The translations under genes were made by a program, and so were the position numbers. Positions 1 through 11,456 of a DNA stretch of 64,000 bases are shown piece after piece. The notes under the pieces were generated by a model. The model did not search any database. It was not told the DNA's origin and saw nothing but the letters and a program-made list of their open reading frames with translations. Source of the stretch: Tigriopus japonicus (Eukaryota; Arthropoda; Copepoda; Harpacticoida; Harpacticidae); contig CM021317.1 of NCBI GenBank assembly GCA_010645155.1, positions 8,497,704 to 8,561,703 of the forward strand, read 5' to 3'. Numbering within the stretch: the stretch's first letter is position 1; every line of letters begins with the position of its first letter.

Positions 1-780
1 CATTTTTTTTCAATGTCACGGAAGAAAATTATTTCTTGATGAATATGCATTCCGAGGTCACGTTGGGTTTCCTCAGACTCGATTTCAATTCCATTATTTG
101 TAACAGAAACGTGCTGTAATATGTAAGAGGAACGAGGATTATTATTTCCAACATGCAGTTTCCACTTTGTAAAGTTAAACACCATCTCGTGGCGTGTTGG
201 CCATCGGGCAAGGGCATCCACATCTTTCTGATGTAGTGCACTTTCTTCTGCTGAGACAGTTACCCTACCAATTTTGGGATCGTCTGCATATGATGGTGGC
301 TTTGTCGATACAAGTTGACAGATCGGAAACAAACAAAAGGAACAAAATAGGTCCCAAAACGGTGCCTTGCGCAATACCACTTATCACATCGGATAGTTTC
401 CCACTATCCCACCATTTTTTGCTTTTTTCTCGTAGTTTTATTTGCGATTTCGACCTTTTTCTGCACTTTATTTTGGGCTAATTTTTGTGCCATAACTACA
501 TAACCAATGATTTTTTTTTCTTTTTGCGCGTCCCTAGTTATTTTTCAATGCTCATATATTGCCTAACCCTGTACAGTTTCTTGACAAGGTTCACTATATC
601 TGCCTAACCCTGTGCAGTTTCTTGACAAGGATGTAATTTGGAACCATATCGAAAGCTTTCGGAAAATCTTTCAAAATATGCAATATTCATAGGATTCCCT
701 TGATCCACGAAATCGGTGATCCTGTCAAAGAAGTCAACAAGATTGGAGGTGAAACTTCTCGTTGGCATGAACCATAGACA
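1..780 (-). mobile_element. LINE reverse-transcriptase fragment, decayed, cut by window start
   Basis: Read on the minus strand, this stretch carries broken reverse-transcriptase coding sequence of a non-LTR retrotransposon. From about 720 to 610 it reads like the segment ending in the Y-x-D-F-S-K-A-F-D region. Around 400-330 it gives a Gly-Ile-Ala-Gln-Gly-Thr-x-Leu-Gly-Pro segment matching the conserved PQG...LGP motif. From 290 to 30 it matches the C-terminal palm and thumb, with Asp-Asp-Pro-Lys-Ile where a FADD-type active site is expected. Frames change several times, so it is inactive. A 30-bp direct repeat (about 565-595 and 602-632) sits inside it. The family (CR1- or Jockey-like) is not resolved. 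Confidence 0.72.
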
Positions 781-2259
781 ACTGAATTTCTAGACTTTCT
801 TGCGCTGCCGCCGCCAATCATCAGATTCTCTTACATCAGTAGGGAAGAAAGAGATTGTGGCGGGAGAATGCAATCGTCCAAGAAAAGTGGCTTTAAGTCC
901 CTTTGAGAATGAGTTTTACGTACTTAGCCCCATGCCACAACACTGGTTACCCTCTGGAAGTGTGAAAGTTGATTTCTGATCCCTAAATTTCAATGTTTTG
1001 TCCTGGAAATTTGCAAATCCAACCTCTCTCTAAAAAGAAAAGTCAAAGCAGGCTGAATTGTTGGGGAGGATGAAAGTCCAATAAAAGAAGAAAGATTGAA
1101 CCCATAAGCCAAACTTTCCTCATGTAAGAACCAAGGTATAATAGGTACCAAGGTCTACCAAGGTAAGGTATTTTACCACTGAGAATTAGTACCAACTTCA
1201 AGCTGAGATGGTATTGCTGTCCCTGCAGAGTTGTCAACCATACCTCTAGACAAGGATTTCTTAATTTAAAGGATTTGAAATCACATCAGAAGAAGGGCTT
1301 GTCTCAAATTATGTGTCATTCAGGCAACCCAAGCCAATTCTCATTGGGCAGGGTTGGCCACATTTGCCATTCAAAAGGTGACGAGATCATTGACCATCCG
1401 ACAACATGATTTTTTCTGATGGCAGCACAACAACTTTTTATATTTTGAGTATTAAGTTCCTCCTGCAATTCATAGGCTCCTGGTAGGCTTCTATGACTTA
1501 AAGAAATGACTTGAGACTTAATTCTTTTTGCAAGATAGAAATCACAATTATAGAATGCCTCCAATTTGCAGTCACCCTTGTTTGTTTTGCCAGTTGCTTC
1601 TCACTCACAATATTAAAAACATCTTGAAAAATCATCTTGAAATGTGATAAATTCATTTGTGCAATGCCTTTCAAGTTTGTTTTTTAAATCATAAGTTCAA
1701 GTTCAGTTCATTTGTTTCGTAGAACTCCTTCATCTGCTATAATGTTACAGTCTATGGTTGATGGCACACCCACCTTTGATACACTTTAGTGACAGGAGCA
1801 AATTCACACCCAAAGTTATTTTGGGAATCAGTCAAGTCTCAACTACTGATGGATTCTTCATGGTGTGCGAGTTCATCTTGATGGCGGGGCTTGTTCTGTT
1901 GGTGATTCAGCCTCATACCAAACGTCCATATACTTTTTCTAAATGTGAGTGAACCAAGAGAGTAAGATAAATTTCAGTGTTTGCATCGTGTGAGGCATAA
2001 TTTTGGGCATCTTTTAAGCTCAAAACAGATTATTTTCTTAGCATTTATTTGCCCAAAATTTCAACACAAATGCATTTGGTCCATTGATCAAGTCACCAAA
2101 GAAAGAATTTTTATTTGATAATGGTTCTTGTAATGCTTCCCAAGGATGAAGTGTTACTTGATGCGGATTTTCTACTACCGCTGCAAGGAATGTGATTCCC
2201 TGCAAAAATAAATCATAAATGAAATAATTTGAACAATACATATTTACACGAAATTTGAT
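781..2259. other. Stretch with no recognised gene
   Basis: Nothing here gives a convincing protein or RNA. The only recognised part is about 2165-2285, which resembles 22690-22800 and the start of the SINE-like repeats near 23349 and 45136. The shared features are a GGATTTTCTACTACCGC segment followed by a short inverted GGAAT...ATTCC. Confidence 0.5.
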
Positions 2260-2620
2260 CTACCAATGGGTTACTGTTGGCAGGTTGTCTTTGGGTTGAT
2301 CAAGCAAAAGACCATTATCTACCTTATCAAAGGCCTTGGCAAAGTCAAGGTAGACTACATCAACTGACCCGTGACTTTCAAGCCCTTCAATGATCCGTTC
2401 AATGTGGTCAATCAATTGGGTTACAGTACTAAATGGGCTCGAAACCCATGGTACCCAGGGGGAATGATATCATGGACTTCCAAATACTCAACAAGCTTGG
2501 ACTTCATGATCTTCTCAAAGACCTTTGCAATACTGGAAGTGAGAGAAATCGGCCTATAATAAGGGTCATTACCGGACCCCTCCGATCAGTTTTGCCATCA
2601 CGGCCAATCTGGCTGTAATC
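2260..2620 (-). mobile_element. LINE reverse-transcriptase fragment
   Basis: On the minus strand, frame-shifted translation gives the Pro-Ile-Ser-Leu-Thr-Ser segment, a following helix with Phe-Glu-Lys-Ile-Met, and then a Tyr-Leu-Asp-Phe-Ala-Lys-Ala-Phe-Asp-Lys-Val-Asp block. That block is motif A of non-LTR retrotransposon reverse transcriptases and contains the first catalytic Asp. At least one frameshift separates the two blocks, so the copy is dead. The left boundary is not defined. Confidence 0.8.
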
Positions 2621-3329
2621 AAAATTTGGCCAAAGTTCGGTTACTTACTTTCACAATAGCCTAACGTTTCCAGTTTCTATTAAATATAATGCATGAAATT
2701 GCGTCTTGCTGATACATCTTGAAAACCCGCTAATTTTTTTAATTACATGACTATACTTAGAAATATTTAAAGTTTAATGTGGTCGAGTGAGGTACACTTC
2801 GTCAGTCCTGCTTCAATTGAGTGGAAGACTTGACGTAACAGGTTTGCTGTGAAAGAATTGAAGAAAAGGTCACCAGATACGCTTGGTGCATTCAAGAGCA
2901 TGCTTTGTACGTAATTCTATTTAATGTTGCAAATACGTACGTTTCTAAGTCACTGAGTCATTGTGTAGCCTGATTGCCCCAAAAACATTCATGGAAATTG
3001 GCCGACAGAAAAAATGTATTTTCATTGAAATGGACCGTCTTGTCGCTGTTGGCAGCATTCCTGATTATAAGGCAAGGACCCTCTAGCACTGCTCTAGGGC
3101 CCAGGCATAAAATTCAGGGCAGCAGAGGTAAAAATGTTCAGGGCGGCAAATGTAAAAATAGGGATTCAATGATTAAATAACATTGATAAGAGTGTACAAC
3201 AAACATGGATCATATTTTCTTTGACACAAATAACAATATGATTGAAAGAATTTTATGTAACTTAATACTTAGAGTGCAAAAAAAAATTCTGATCCTGAAT
3301 GCTCTGTAGTGACGTAACGGGTAATGTTA
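2621..3329. other. AT-rich stretch, nothing recognised
   Basis: No coding exon, RNA gene or repeat boundary could be supported here. A short ORF at 2974-3180 has no recognisable domain. Confidence 0.45.
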
Positions 3330-3620
3330 CTAATTACTAGGGAGTGACTTGTCTCCGCCCTTAAAAATTGGAACGACATGAGCTACTTTTAGAGAAGAGG
3401 GAAACTTGCCCTGATCTAAGATACGACGCATCAAGTACAAGAAAACAGGGGCAAGAATCTGTAAACATTTCATCAGAAACTGAGATATCACACCATCAGG
3501 TCCAGGAGAACTCGAGAGCTTTAAGCTCTTGATGACCTCAAAAGCATCTTGATCTGTTACTGCCAGATCCTCCAATCGGTTATCCTGACTATCAATGCCA
3601 GTTAATAAGATATCGTATCC
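3330..3620 (-). mobile_element. LINE reverse-transcriptase N-terminal fragment
   Basis: The minus-strand translation contains Ser-Ser-Pro-Gly-Pro-Asp-Gly-Val, then a helix, then Pro-Ile-Phe-Lys-Gly-Gly-Asp-Lys. These are the fingers-domain motifs found at the start of the reverse transcriptase in CR1/Jockey-type LINEs. The reading frame closes soon after, and the downstream palm motifs are missing, so this is a short dead fragment. It lies in the same orientation as the fragments at 1-780 and 2260-2620, but I cannot show that they come from one insertion. Confidence 0.8.
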
Positions 3621-4538
3621 ATATTTTAATCAAATTTCCAAAAGATATTTCTGAGGATTATATTTGATCCCAAAACAGCTCTTGAAAATCCCGTTTTTCT
3701 GCTCATTTTCCCAAAAAGCGCTCAAATTGCAAATCGATGCAAATATTGTAGTCCATAATTGCCAAGTCTCAGGAGCAAAAGTGACGTTGCTGCTGAGTAC
3801 CGACACAACAACTTAGACCAAGCTGTCAATTAAGGTTGCGTGGTTCAGACGCCAGCATTTGGCTGGCAAGCAATTTTGATGGAAATTGCAAAACATCATT
3901 AGAGATTGGATTTGAAATTTTTTTTCTAAAAAAGTAAATTTTCATTTTTTCTCCAGTTTTTAATGAAAAAAAATATTTTCAAGGTATTTTTGACGAAAAA
4001 TTTTTTGGGGTAATGTAATTGACTTTTACACAAAAAAATTGAAGTTTTTTTTTTGAATTCTTCAATGCGTAGTATTTTATTTAGGCATATTTTAGGTTTT
4101 AAAAACTTGAGCAAAACTTTTGAGTTGGTCAAATGCAAGATGACTTCATCAAAAATGTATCAAAATGCCTTTGGACTTTGATGGTCAGTAAAATGTTTTT
4201 GTTGCTTACAGAGGTCTTCCTTGTCTCCTCCATAGTCACAGGAAGGTGGCCGCGCTTGACGTGCCGCACCAAAGCAATGAAACCCCCCGCCCTAGTAGCT
4301 CTTGTCCACACTTGAAAAAGGGGAGGGTGTTGTGTGGACTAGTCTCCACAATTGGGACAGATGTTTACACTAGAAGTTTTGAACGGATGGGCAACCTGGA
4401 CAAAAATATGTACAAACTTAAGTGCCTAAAATGTTGATCGTGGAACTCCAAATATAACTTTTAGTGTTTTTCTGATGAATTTTGGTATAGAGCATGCCTG
4501 AATTACCTTTTCAGTAGTCAGGTTTCCATGCCAATTAA
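3621..4538. other. Stretch with no recognised gene
   Basis: Strongly AT-rich with many homopolymer runs (about 3915-4110). Overlapping short ORFs near 4130-4440 on both strands have no recognisable domain and are probably chance. Confidence 0.45.
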
Positions 4539-4848
4539 CCTTGCCTTAAATGTCTGTGTTTACGCGCTGATCAGCGCCCCCTTTGATCAAATCGAAACAT
4601 AGTTGCAAGATGGTTCTTTGTAGTGCCACTCTTTGGGACAGCGGTAAACATGTTCTTAACAATCAAATTTCTCCAAAATGTGCGCCTTTGATAACATAAT
4701 GCCATTGCAAAGAAATAAACTACTGAAAAAAATCTTGAATTTTTGTGTAAGGGTGGCACTAATACTCACTCCACCAGGTGGCAATTATGTTTCAATTTGA
4801 TTACAGGAGGCGCTGATCAGCGCGTAAACACTGACATTTAAGGCAGGG
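4539..4848. mobile_element. MITE with long terminal inverted repeats (piggyBac-like ends)
   Basis: The two ends are inverted copies over roughly 65 bases. The left begins CCTTGCCTTAAATGTC and the right, read in reverse, begins CCCTGCCTTAAATGTC. Both run through the palindrome GCGCTGATCAGCGC. TTAA directly precedes the left end and TTTA follows the right end, which would be a TTAA target duplication with one change. TTAA duplications and CCC-type ends are known for piggyBac elements; the family assignment is my inference. No coding capacity. Confidence 0.65.
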
Positions 4849-5377
4849 TTTATTTGAAAGGGATTTTACCAATAATTTCAACCAAAAACCACCACAGGTT
4901 CATCAACAACACTCAGTCGACATTTGAGGCACTTTAGTTTGTCCAAAACTAATGGTTGACCGTTGTAATCTTAAAAAAATGTGTATCATGGGAATTGCGA
5001 GCTGTTGGCCGTATGAAATCCACTAGATGGCGCACTTTATGACCGTATTCTGTTATTACAGTGCTCTAGGGTAGCCAAAATGAGAAGATAAGAAAGTGCT
5101 TTGGTTCTTGGTTTAAAGGTGCTTTGTTGAACCTTGTCGAGAAATAAATGCATTTAAATCTCTAATGACGGACAAAGTCTTATTTTTGTATCTTTCTCCC
5201 TCCTCCCTTCATAATCCAATACTCCTTGATCACCTCCTTGGTGTTGGAGTGGCGTATACAATAAACAAAAAAAAACAATAAAAGTGACTTTACTTAAAGC
5301 TAATGTGCCAGTTAGGATAAACTTTCAATTTTTTTCATAGAAGTTTCTAACCTCAATCCAACTTAACCTTTAAAACA
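4849..5377. other. Stretch with no recognised gene
   Basis: No exon or RNA could be supported. A short GGCGCACTTTATGACC-like motif near 5030 recurs in the repeats at 22068 and 23486 and near 16780, so repeat fragments are present. Confidence 0.4.
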
Positions 5378-5615
5378 GGGGTTGGCAATTGGTGGGCTGC
5401 AGTCCACAGTGGGCCCAAGGGTAATGATTGGTGGGCCCACGAGCCATAAGGAAAGTCCTAAATAATCGGCTCCATAAATAATCCATAGTACTGAACTTGT
5501 GGGCCCAGATGTCTTTGATTGTTAATTTGTGGGCCCATGAACTATTTGTATGGTGTTATATGGTGGGCCCTGAATTCACCAAACCAAATTTGGTGGGCCA
5601 ACTGCAGGGTTGGGC
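5378..5615. mobile_element. GGGCCC-rich hAT-like MITE, degraded
   Basis: The left end CAGGGGTTGGCAATTGG is followed by many copies of GTGGGCCC. This matches the end and body of the better preserved element at 57301-57492, whose 8-bp target duplication is intact. Here the right end is not clear and no duplication was found. Confidence 0.55.
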
Positions 5616-5678
5616 ACTATTAACAGGGCAGGGAAAATTGTAAATTGTAAATTTTGGACCATCAGGCAGAGATGGCAT

Positions 5679-5731
5679 ATGAATAAAAGCCACTTTCTGC
5701 CATTTGGCAGAAATTGGTGGCTTTTATTCAT
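5679..5731. repeat. Short perfect inverted repeat
   Basis: ATGAATAAAAGCCAC at 5679-5693 is repeated as its reverse complement at 5717-5731, with a small loop containing TGGCAGAAATTGG. It directly precedes the tandem array at 5741-5830 and shares the GGCAGAAA unit with it. Confidence 0.75.
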
Positions 5732-5740
5732 GCAAAAAAG

Positions 5741-5830
5741 TGCCAGAAAATGGCAGAAAGTGGCAGAAAATGGCAAGAAGTGGCGAAAATTGGCAGAAAA
5801 TGGCAAAAATTGGCAGAAAATGGCAGAAAT
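5741..5830 (+). repeat. Tandem array of about 10-base TGGCAGAAAA units
   Basis: About nine imperfect copies of TGGCAGAAAA or TGGCAGAAAT follow one another. Unit length varies between 10 and 11 bases. No function can be assigned. Confidence 0.85.
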
Positions 5831-8742
5831 TAATTTTTCAAGAAACTCATATAAATCAATATATTCAATATCTAAAGGGATAAAAATGGGCACTTTTGAT
5901 GTTGCGTTCACTTGAGCTAGTTCATTGATATATTTACGGTCGGACTGTAAAAGTTACTTCAAAAGTACGAGCCACCCCAAAACGGGTTTTATGAAGACAA
6001 CTTCTTCAATTCAAGCAGAGTTTAGCATTATCGCATTATCAAGTTAATTTTCGCAGAACTTTCCTCAAAATGTCTCTCAAATCTGCCTTATAGACGAAAA
6101 TGTCATAAATATTGATGATTTACATTTAATGGAATCTTTGAATTTACCCCAAGTAGTGTTTATACTATACATGTGATTTTTTTAATAATGCATTTTAACT
6201 GCTTTAGGTTGTTATAAAGGTTGCTGCAGCAAACCAAGCATTTTACCTTTTAATTTTCCGCCTTAATCTTTGGTTGTTCTGTAGCTGTATACACTTTGCT
6301 CATCCAAACACCTCTAACTTAGAAGATATAAAACTCCAAATGACCAATTCATTAGAAAACTCAATTTACAGTCGACCGCAATACTTCAATCCCTCTAAAA
6401 TAGTTCAAGGTTTTGCTGTGATTATAGGGGGAGCTGCTCTCTTCAGTCGAGAGTGAGTAAAATGTACTTCTCAGAGGGAGCCACCTGAAATTCGAGTCAA
6501 AAAAGCGTCACTTTGAAAGCGACCGTGTTTGCGCGGGCATGCGTTCGAGCGAGCGTTCTTTGGTGAATATTTTCGAAAAAAGCCATATGGAGGAATGATT
6601 ATGTTTTGAGAAAGTAGCATGAACGAACAATTTCTATTTTGTTTCAGTTTCTCCAAAATATTTGTAGCACTGACTTGAATACGTTCATTTCATTGTGTTC
6701 AACACTTATCACATAAGTAAAATGTATTTAGTGGAGGCAAAGTCGTCACACTCTCAAGTGATCAAAACTACACCTCGCGGGTAAACAAATCATGATTTAA
6801 AGTTGAATGACTAATTGGATAAGCACAGTGAGAAAAAGGTTGTTGATTTTGTGCTCCGAAGTGTTGCGCCGCTCTTTTCTGGTGATTCTGTTCTTTCCTG
6901 TTCTGCGCTCGATCAAATATTTCAAACGGTCAGTTGCTCCGCAACAAACGGTCGAGAATGAGATGCGATCGTAGAATTTTAGTGAAGCAATGAGCCACCA
7001 GAGGCCACGACGGTGCTACGGAGCAAACAAACAGACCAGCTGATGTTTACTGAGCTTCCCTTATTATCATGTAGCTCCTTGATACAAAGCTACAAGGTAA
7101 CTATTTATGAGCTAGCTACTTCATAGATCTTTAAGAAATTCAACTGAATAGTCAGAAACGTAATGGAATAATGTTTGGTATATTATCATATGATTTATTT
7201 ATTAAGAGCGTAATTAATTGAACGAATTAATACGTGAATTGTGTCCCAGGAAGTATTTTTTCAATTTTTTGTAAAGCCACAGTATTGATTTAAAAAAAGA
7301 ACGAAAATGGCTTGTTTAGGACTTGATTTCAAATTTTGTTTTTCTGGTTTTATAGTAATGCATTTTAAACTAATACGGTTTATAAACAAGTAACTGTTTA
7401 TAAACAGATGCAAGCAAGCATCTGAAAAAATCAGACTTTGAAAAAACGGAATGTTAAGTCGTAATTTATACATCAAACATATTGCAATTGTAAGCTAAGA
7501 AAGTCAGTGTTAAATTTAACTCTATATTTAAGTGAAGAAACTTGACTTACAAATAACAAGTATTTTTCGTCAAATGATCCTTGTAAGACTCTATTATAAT
7601 TGGATTTGAAAAATGTACCTTAGGTCTTAGTTTTCACATTTTGAAAACATGTTGCATTTACGATGTTTAAACATTTTAAAAACCAACAATGCCAAGCAAG
7701 TTGAGACAACGAACTGAAGTTCTCAGCGCCTTTTTATCTCAAAACTTAGTCACGCTGAATTTCCGATTGATCCCTTAGATATGATGAACCCATAGAGGAG
7801 TATAGAGAGGCCATTGTCGTCATTTTGTCTGCCTTTTTTGTAGCTGATACTGGCCAAAGTTGCCCATAAGTTGCGTGAAAAGGCAAATATTTCTGAAGAG
7901 TATCTTCACGATACTCTTTCAAGTATTTAGCTCTTTTGGCTCTTTCAGCTCCTTTTAAAATATTTTGCCATTTTTAGCTCTTTTTCTGAGAATTTTAGGG
8001 ATTTTTGGCTCCTTTTCACAATTTTCCAAGCTGCCACATTTTCTACCACAACAAAATGAGTCTTGTTTAAATATGGTTCTTCTTTATACAAATACGTAGG
8101 ATTTTCAGGAATCCTAACTATGGCTCTTCCTGCTAAAGCAAAGAAATAGCAACTTTGGGTTGGTCTTTCACAATCTTCATTAACGTGCTGGTACAGACTA
8201 CTTGGTCCATTTACTTTACTCATTGCTTCAAACTACAGTACTCTAACCGACAAAAATTTCTTTTGATCCAAGTTATAATTGAGCATGCAAGATTGAATTA
8301 CGTGCCAAACAATGGCTTAAATTAGACTTTTCTCGGGTCGGCCCAGAAAAGAAAAAAAAGCGCTTTTGCCAATAATTGAGGGATAAAGGTCTTTCATTAT
8401 CCCTACTCTATCTGAAACATACAGTTTAAGAATTTAAGAAAAATAGTTTAAAAAGCAATTTTTCTATGTCTTGAAAGACACTGCCAAGTACATGACGTCA
8501 AAAATATGAAAATATCGGTGTTTTGGCGGTTTTAAATTTAGCTCCTTTTCAGCTCTTTTGAATGATTTTTTAGCTCTTTTAGCTCCAAAATTTGCCTTTA
8601 AACTGAGGTTTTAATCTCTTTTTTTATCTTGAACAGTTGGTCACACTGATCCTGAACACGGTAAGAGCTCAAGCAAACTCGCTGACCAGTGACTACTCTT
8701 CTTGTTTCCCTGTTATTCTTCTTAATCCATTCATCTTTAGCC
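5831..8742. other. Long stretch without a recognised gene
   Basis: Only short unconvincing ORFs occur. From 7791 to about 7930 there is a truncated, inverted copy of the hAT-like MITE that is complete at 62956-63397, recognisable from CATAGAGG...TATAGAGAGGCC and the following TTTTGTCTGCC segment. The bases just upstream of 8743 should hold the promoter of the Tudor gene, but no clear TATA box is visible. Confidence 0.45.
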
Positions 8743-11456
8743 ATGGCTTGTCACACCCCTGCTGCCCGCCCAATTTCCATTCGGATTGGAAATCTGACGG
8801 GAGCTGCCTCTTTCTGGGCGGCACCCACCTTCACCGGATGCTCGTTGGCCGAAACCGCCCCGCTTAGAAAGGTTCATACAGGAAGGACTAGGGCCCGGAA
8901 CTCTATTGCTGTTAGGTGTTCCTCGTTTTTTAAAAAGATATTTGGTCCCTTTCGAGGCAATGAACATTTTCTTGGTTTGTTCAGACAGGAAGCAATATTT
9001 CAGGAAAATTTGAGGGAAATAAGTGAATGGACAATCCACAACTGGGCTTAACCAAAATAAACCATATTTACCAAAATATCTACAAGAGAACGCTTGTAAT
9101 CAAACAAAGATAAACAATGAAAACTATGACTATTGTTATATAAGGAAGAAAATGCGCCAATTAGCGAGGCAAATGATATTTCTATTGCTAAATCAATTAG
9201 GGGTCAAGTGTGCCTCCTAATACTACCCATTATATTTAAATTTAAAAATGATATACAAACATTGAACAAATTGTTGCACACAGACGAAATAACCAAATAT
9301 TGGCGTTGTCAGAGACATGTTTTTTGAAAAATCCGGCCTAGTTTTCAAATATTTTGGCCGTGTGAAGAAAATATTTATTTAATATTGTCGCTTTTTAGCA
9401 AATGTTTTTCCGGGCTCTATTAATCACTATAAAGACGCCCATTTAAGTGAGCCCTTCCACCTTTGCAGGTTTTGTCCATGGAACGATTTCTCGCTCACGT
9501 TTATCACTCTGAACTGGATCCTCAAGATGGCAAAGGTCAGATTCCTGCCAAAGACCTCGAGCCAGGCCTCTGGGTGAGACAAAAATGATTTTAATGACTG
9601 GCAAATTCCATGAGGATTGCGCCCCAAATAATTGGATTACACCTTTGACTTGGGGGGAATCAGTTTTACTCATTTGATTTTGGACACGTTTCAGGTTTGC
9701 GCCCGTTTGAAGCCTCGTGCCAAATTTTGGTATCGTGCCCAGGTTCATTCGCTCATCCATTCACCCCATGGACTTTTGGTACGGGTATTCTTATTGGATT
9801 ATGGCGAGTTGAGCGAGCCAGTCAACCGTGGGAGTTGTATCCGAAGTTTGCCGCAACGTTTCAAGGTGCTTCCGCCTCCCATGGCCATCCAAGTTGTCTT
9901 ACCGGGTAATTAATTAGACTAAAAGTAATGATCAATCATGTGTGGAACGGAGGAAAGGATGGAATGAAATTTATCAACATTCATTTAATGTGTTGAAAAA
10001 AGTTGAAATATTCCACCTTTTCCTCCTTTGATTTTCGAATAATCTTTGAACTTTTGACTAGAAAGTCTGATTTTTGCGAATATTGTATGAAAATGTTTGC
10101 TGAAAGATGAAATTTACATGAAGGGCTAGTTTTTTATTCAGGTTTGAGGATTTTTACATTCAAATGTGAGGAATTTTCAGCTATTATCACGAGCCGAGTT
10201 CCAATAGTTTTATGATGTTTGCCTAAAATTAACTTTTGTTAACCTAACGGGTCCTTCATATGTTACATAATGTGCTGAACTGATTCATTGAGGCTTGCTT
10301 TTGCAAGAAAATTTTTAAAAAATAATTGTAACCAATCATGATATTGATTGTAACCAACAAATCAATATCGCCATACTTTCATTGTTATTTGTTATTTCAT
10401 GTAACATGCAAAAAGCTGGTAATTTCGTTTGCATTTGAGTAAATAATTAGATGAATTAATTTCTAGGATTACGTCCCTTATCATTGGAAATTGATCATGC
10501 GATGGGTATGGGAACCATGAGCCAAGTCTTTGCCGATTCTTGGAGTTCAGCGGCAGTGGATACGGTTCGGGTACGGATACCGTTCAAACTAAGTTCAGGG
10601 CTGTATAAGTGATTTAAAAAGTTACATTATTCCTAGACTTTAATAAGTCAAACAAATCACAGATGGGCTATTTTGAGCAATTGGCAAAAGGATCGGGCAG
10701 GTCGATACTTGGCCGATGTGCAACTTCGGGGTCATCCGTTCAAGATACACTTACATCGCGTTCTCATTGATAGTGGATTCGCTTTTTTTGATCAGCAACG
10801 CTATCGAGAGCAACTTCAAGCCAATCGGGACATTTCACTGGACCGAATGATGTCCAACCTCTCAATTTGTGGACCTGGAACCGGTATTGGAAACACTTCC
10901 GTGAACGACAGCAGGTGATTCAAGCTTTGAGAGAGTTTAAAAGAGCATCTTGCGTTATATTTTTCTTTCAATTTTACGTAGTTACTGCTTTGAAGATGAA
11001 ACCGATGAGGACCTTGATGAAACGAAAGGTACCGAAGGTGAAGTCTCTTCGGCCAAATTGTTCCATTGGGATGTAATTCCACCTATTACGCGAAAAAAGA
11101 AAGTTGACACTGAACCGAAATTGGAGGAGAAAGTGAAAGGAAAACTAATGGAGCGCATCCGAAACACCAAGATGGGCAAAGCCAAAATCAAACCTACAGT
11201 GGGAAGAACATTGTTGCGAAATTGATTGCTTAAAATACTATGTTTAACGCCGATTTGATTTCAGATGTCCGTGTGGGATCAGTTCAAAAGCTCCTCGGAT
11301 GAAACCGGCAAAAATAATCGAAATTGTCTCGTTATTCCTGCGGGCATGGATCCGGGCAAGTTTTTGGAGGAGCAATTATCTCGAATCACCGATCATGATG
11401 GAATCGGACCCAAAATGTTGGACCCCAAGCTCGTTTGTGTGAAGGATATGAAATAG
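8743..11456 (+). CDS. Tudor-domain protein (extended Tudor type), seven exons
   Basis: Proposed exons are 8743-8871, 9469-9573, 9695-9905, 10467-10608, 10663-10914, 10982-11198 and 11265-11456. All introns are GT-AG and the phases agree, giving 415 residues. Residues 79-148 form a Tudor core: an Arg-Ala-Lys-Phe-Trp-Tyr-Arg-Ala strand, then Val-Phe-Leu-Leu-Asp-Tyr-Gly-Glu, then Leu-Pro-x-x-Phe. The N-terminal strand with Phe-Trp-Ala (about residues 10-26) and the segment after the core fit the extended Tudor fold, which in other proteins binds methylated arginine or lysine and often acts in the piRNA pathway. The tail after residue 260 is charged. Start ATG 8743 was chosen because the Tudor strand begins just after it; an in-frame ATG at 8689 would add a hydrophobic leader. 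The sixth donor (ACA/GTGGGA) is the weakest; without it the protein would stop near 11224. No helicase domain is present, so identity with TDRD12/Yb is not claimed. Confidence 0.8.

Noticed and set aside
5741..5830. CRISPR-like array
   Set aside because: Units of about 10 bases without unique spacers in an animal genome; a plain tandem repeat.
5576..5911. 111- and 101-residue ORFs on both strands around the TGGCAGAAAA array
   Set aside because: They are products of the tandem repeat and an adjacent MITE.
11199..11224. Ending the Tudor protein at the stop near 11224 without the last intron
   Set aside because: Not excluded, but the downstream exon 11265-11456 stays open, begins after a good acceptor and keeps phase, so the longer model was preferred.
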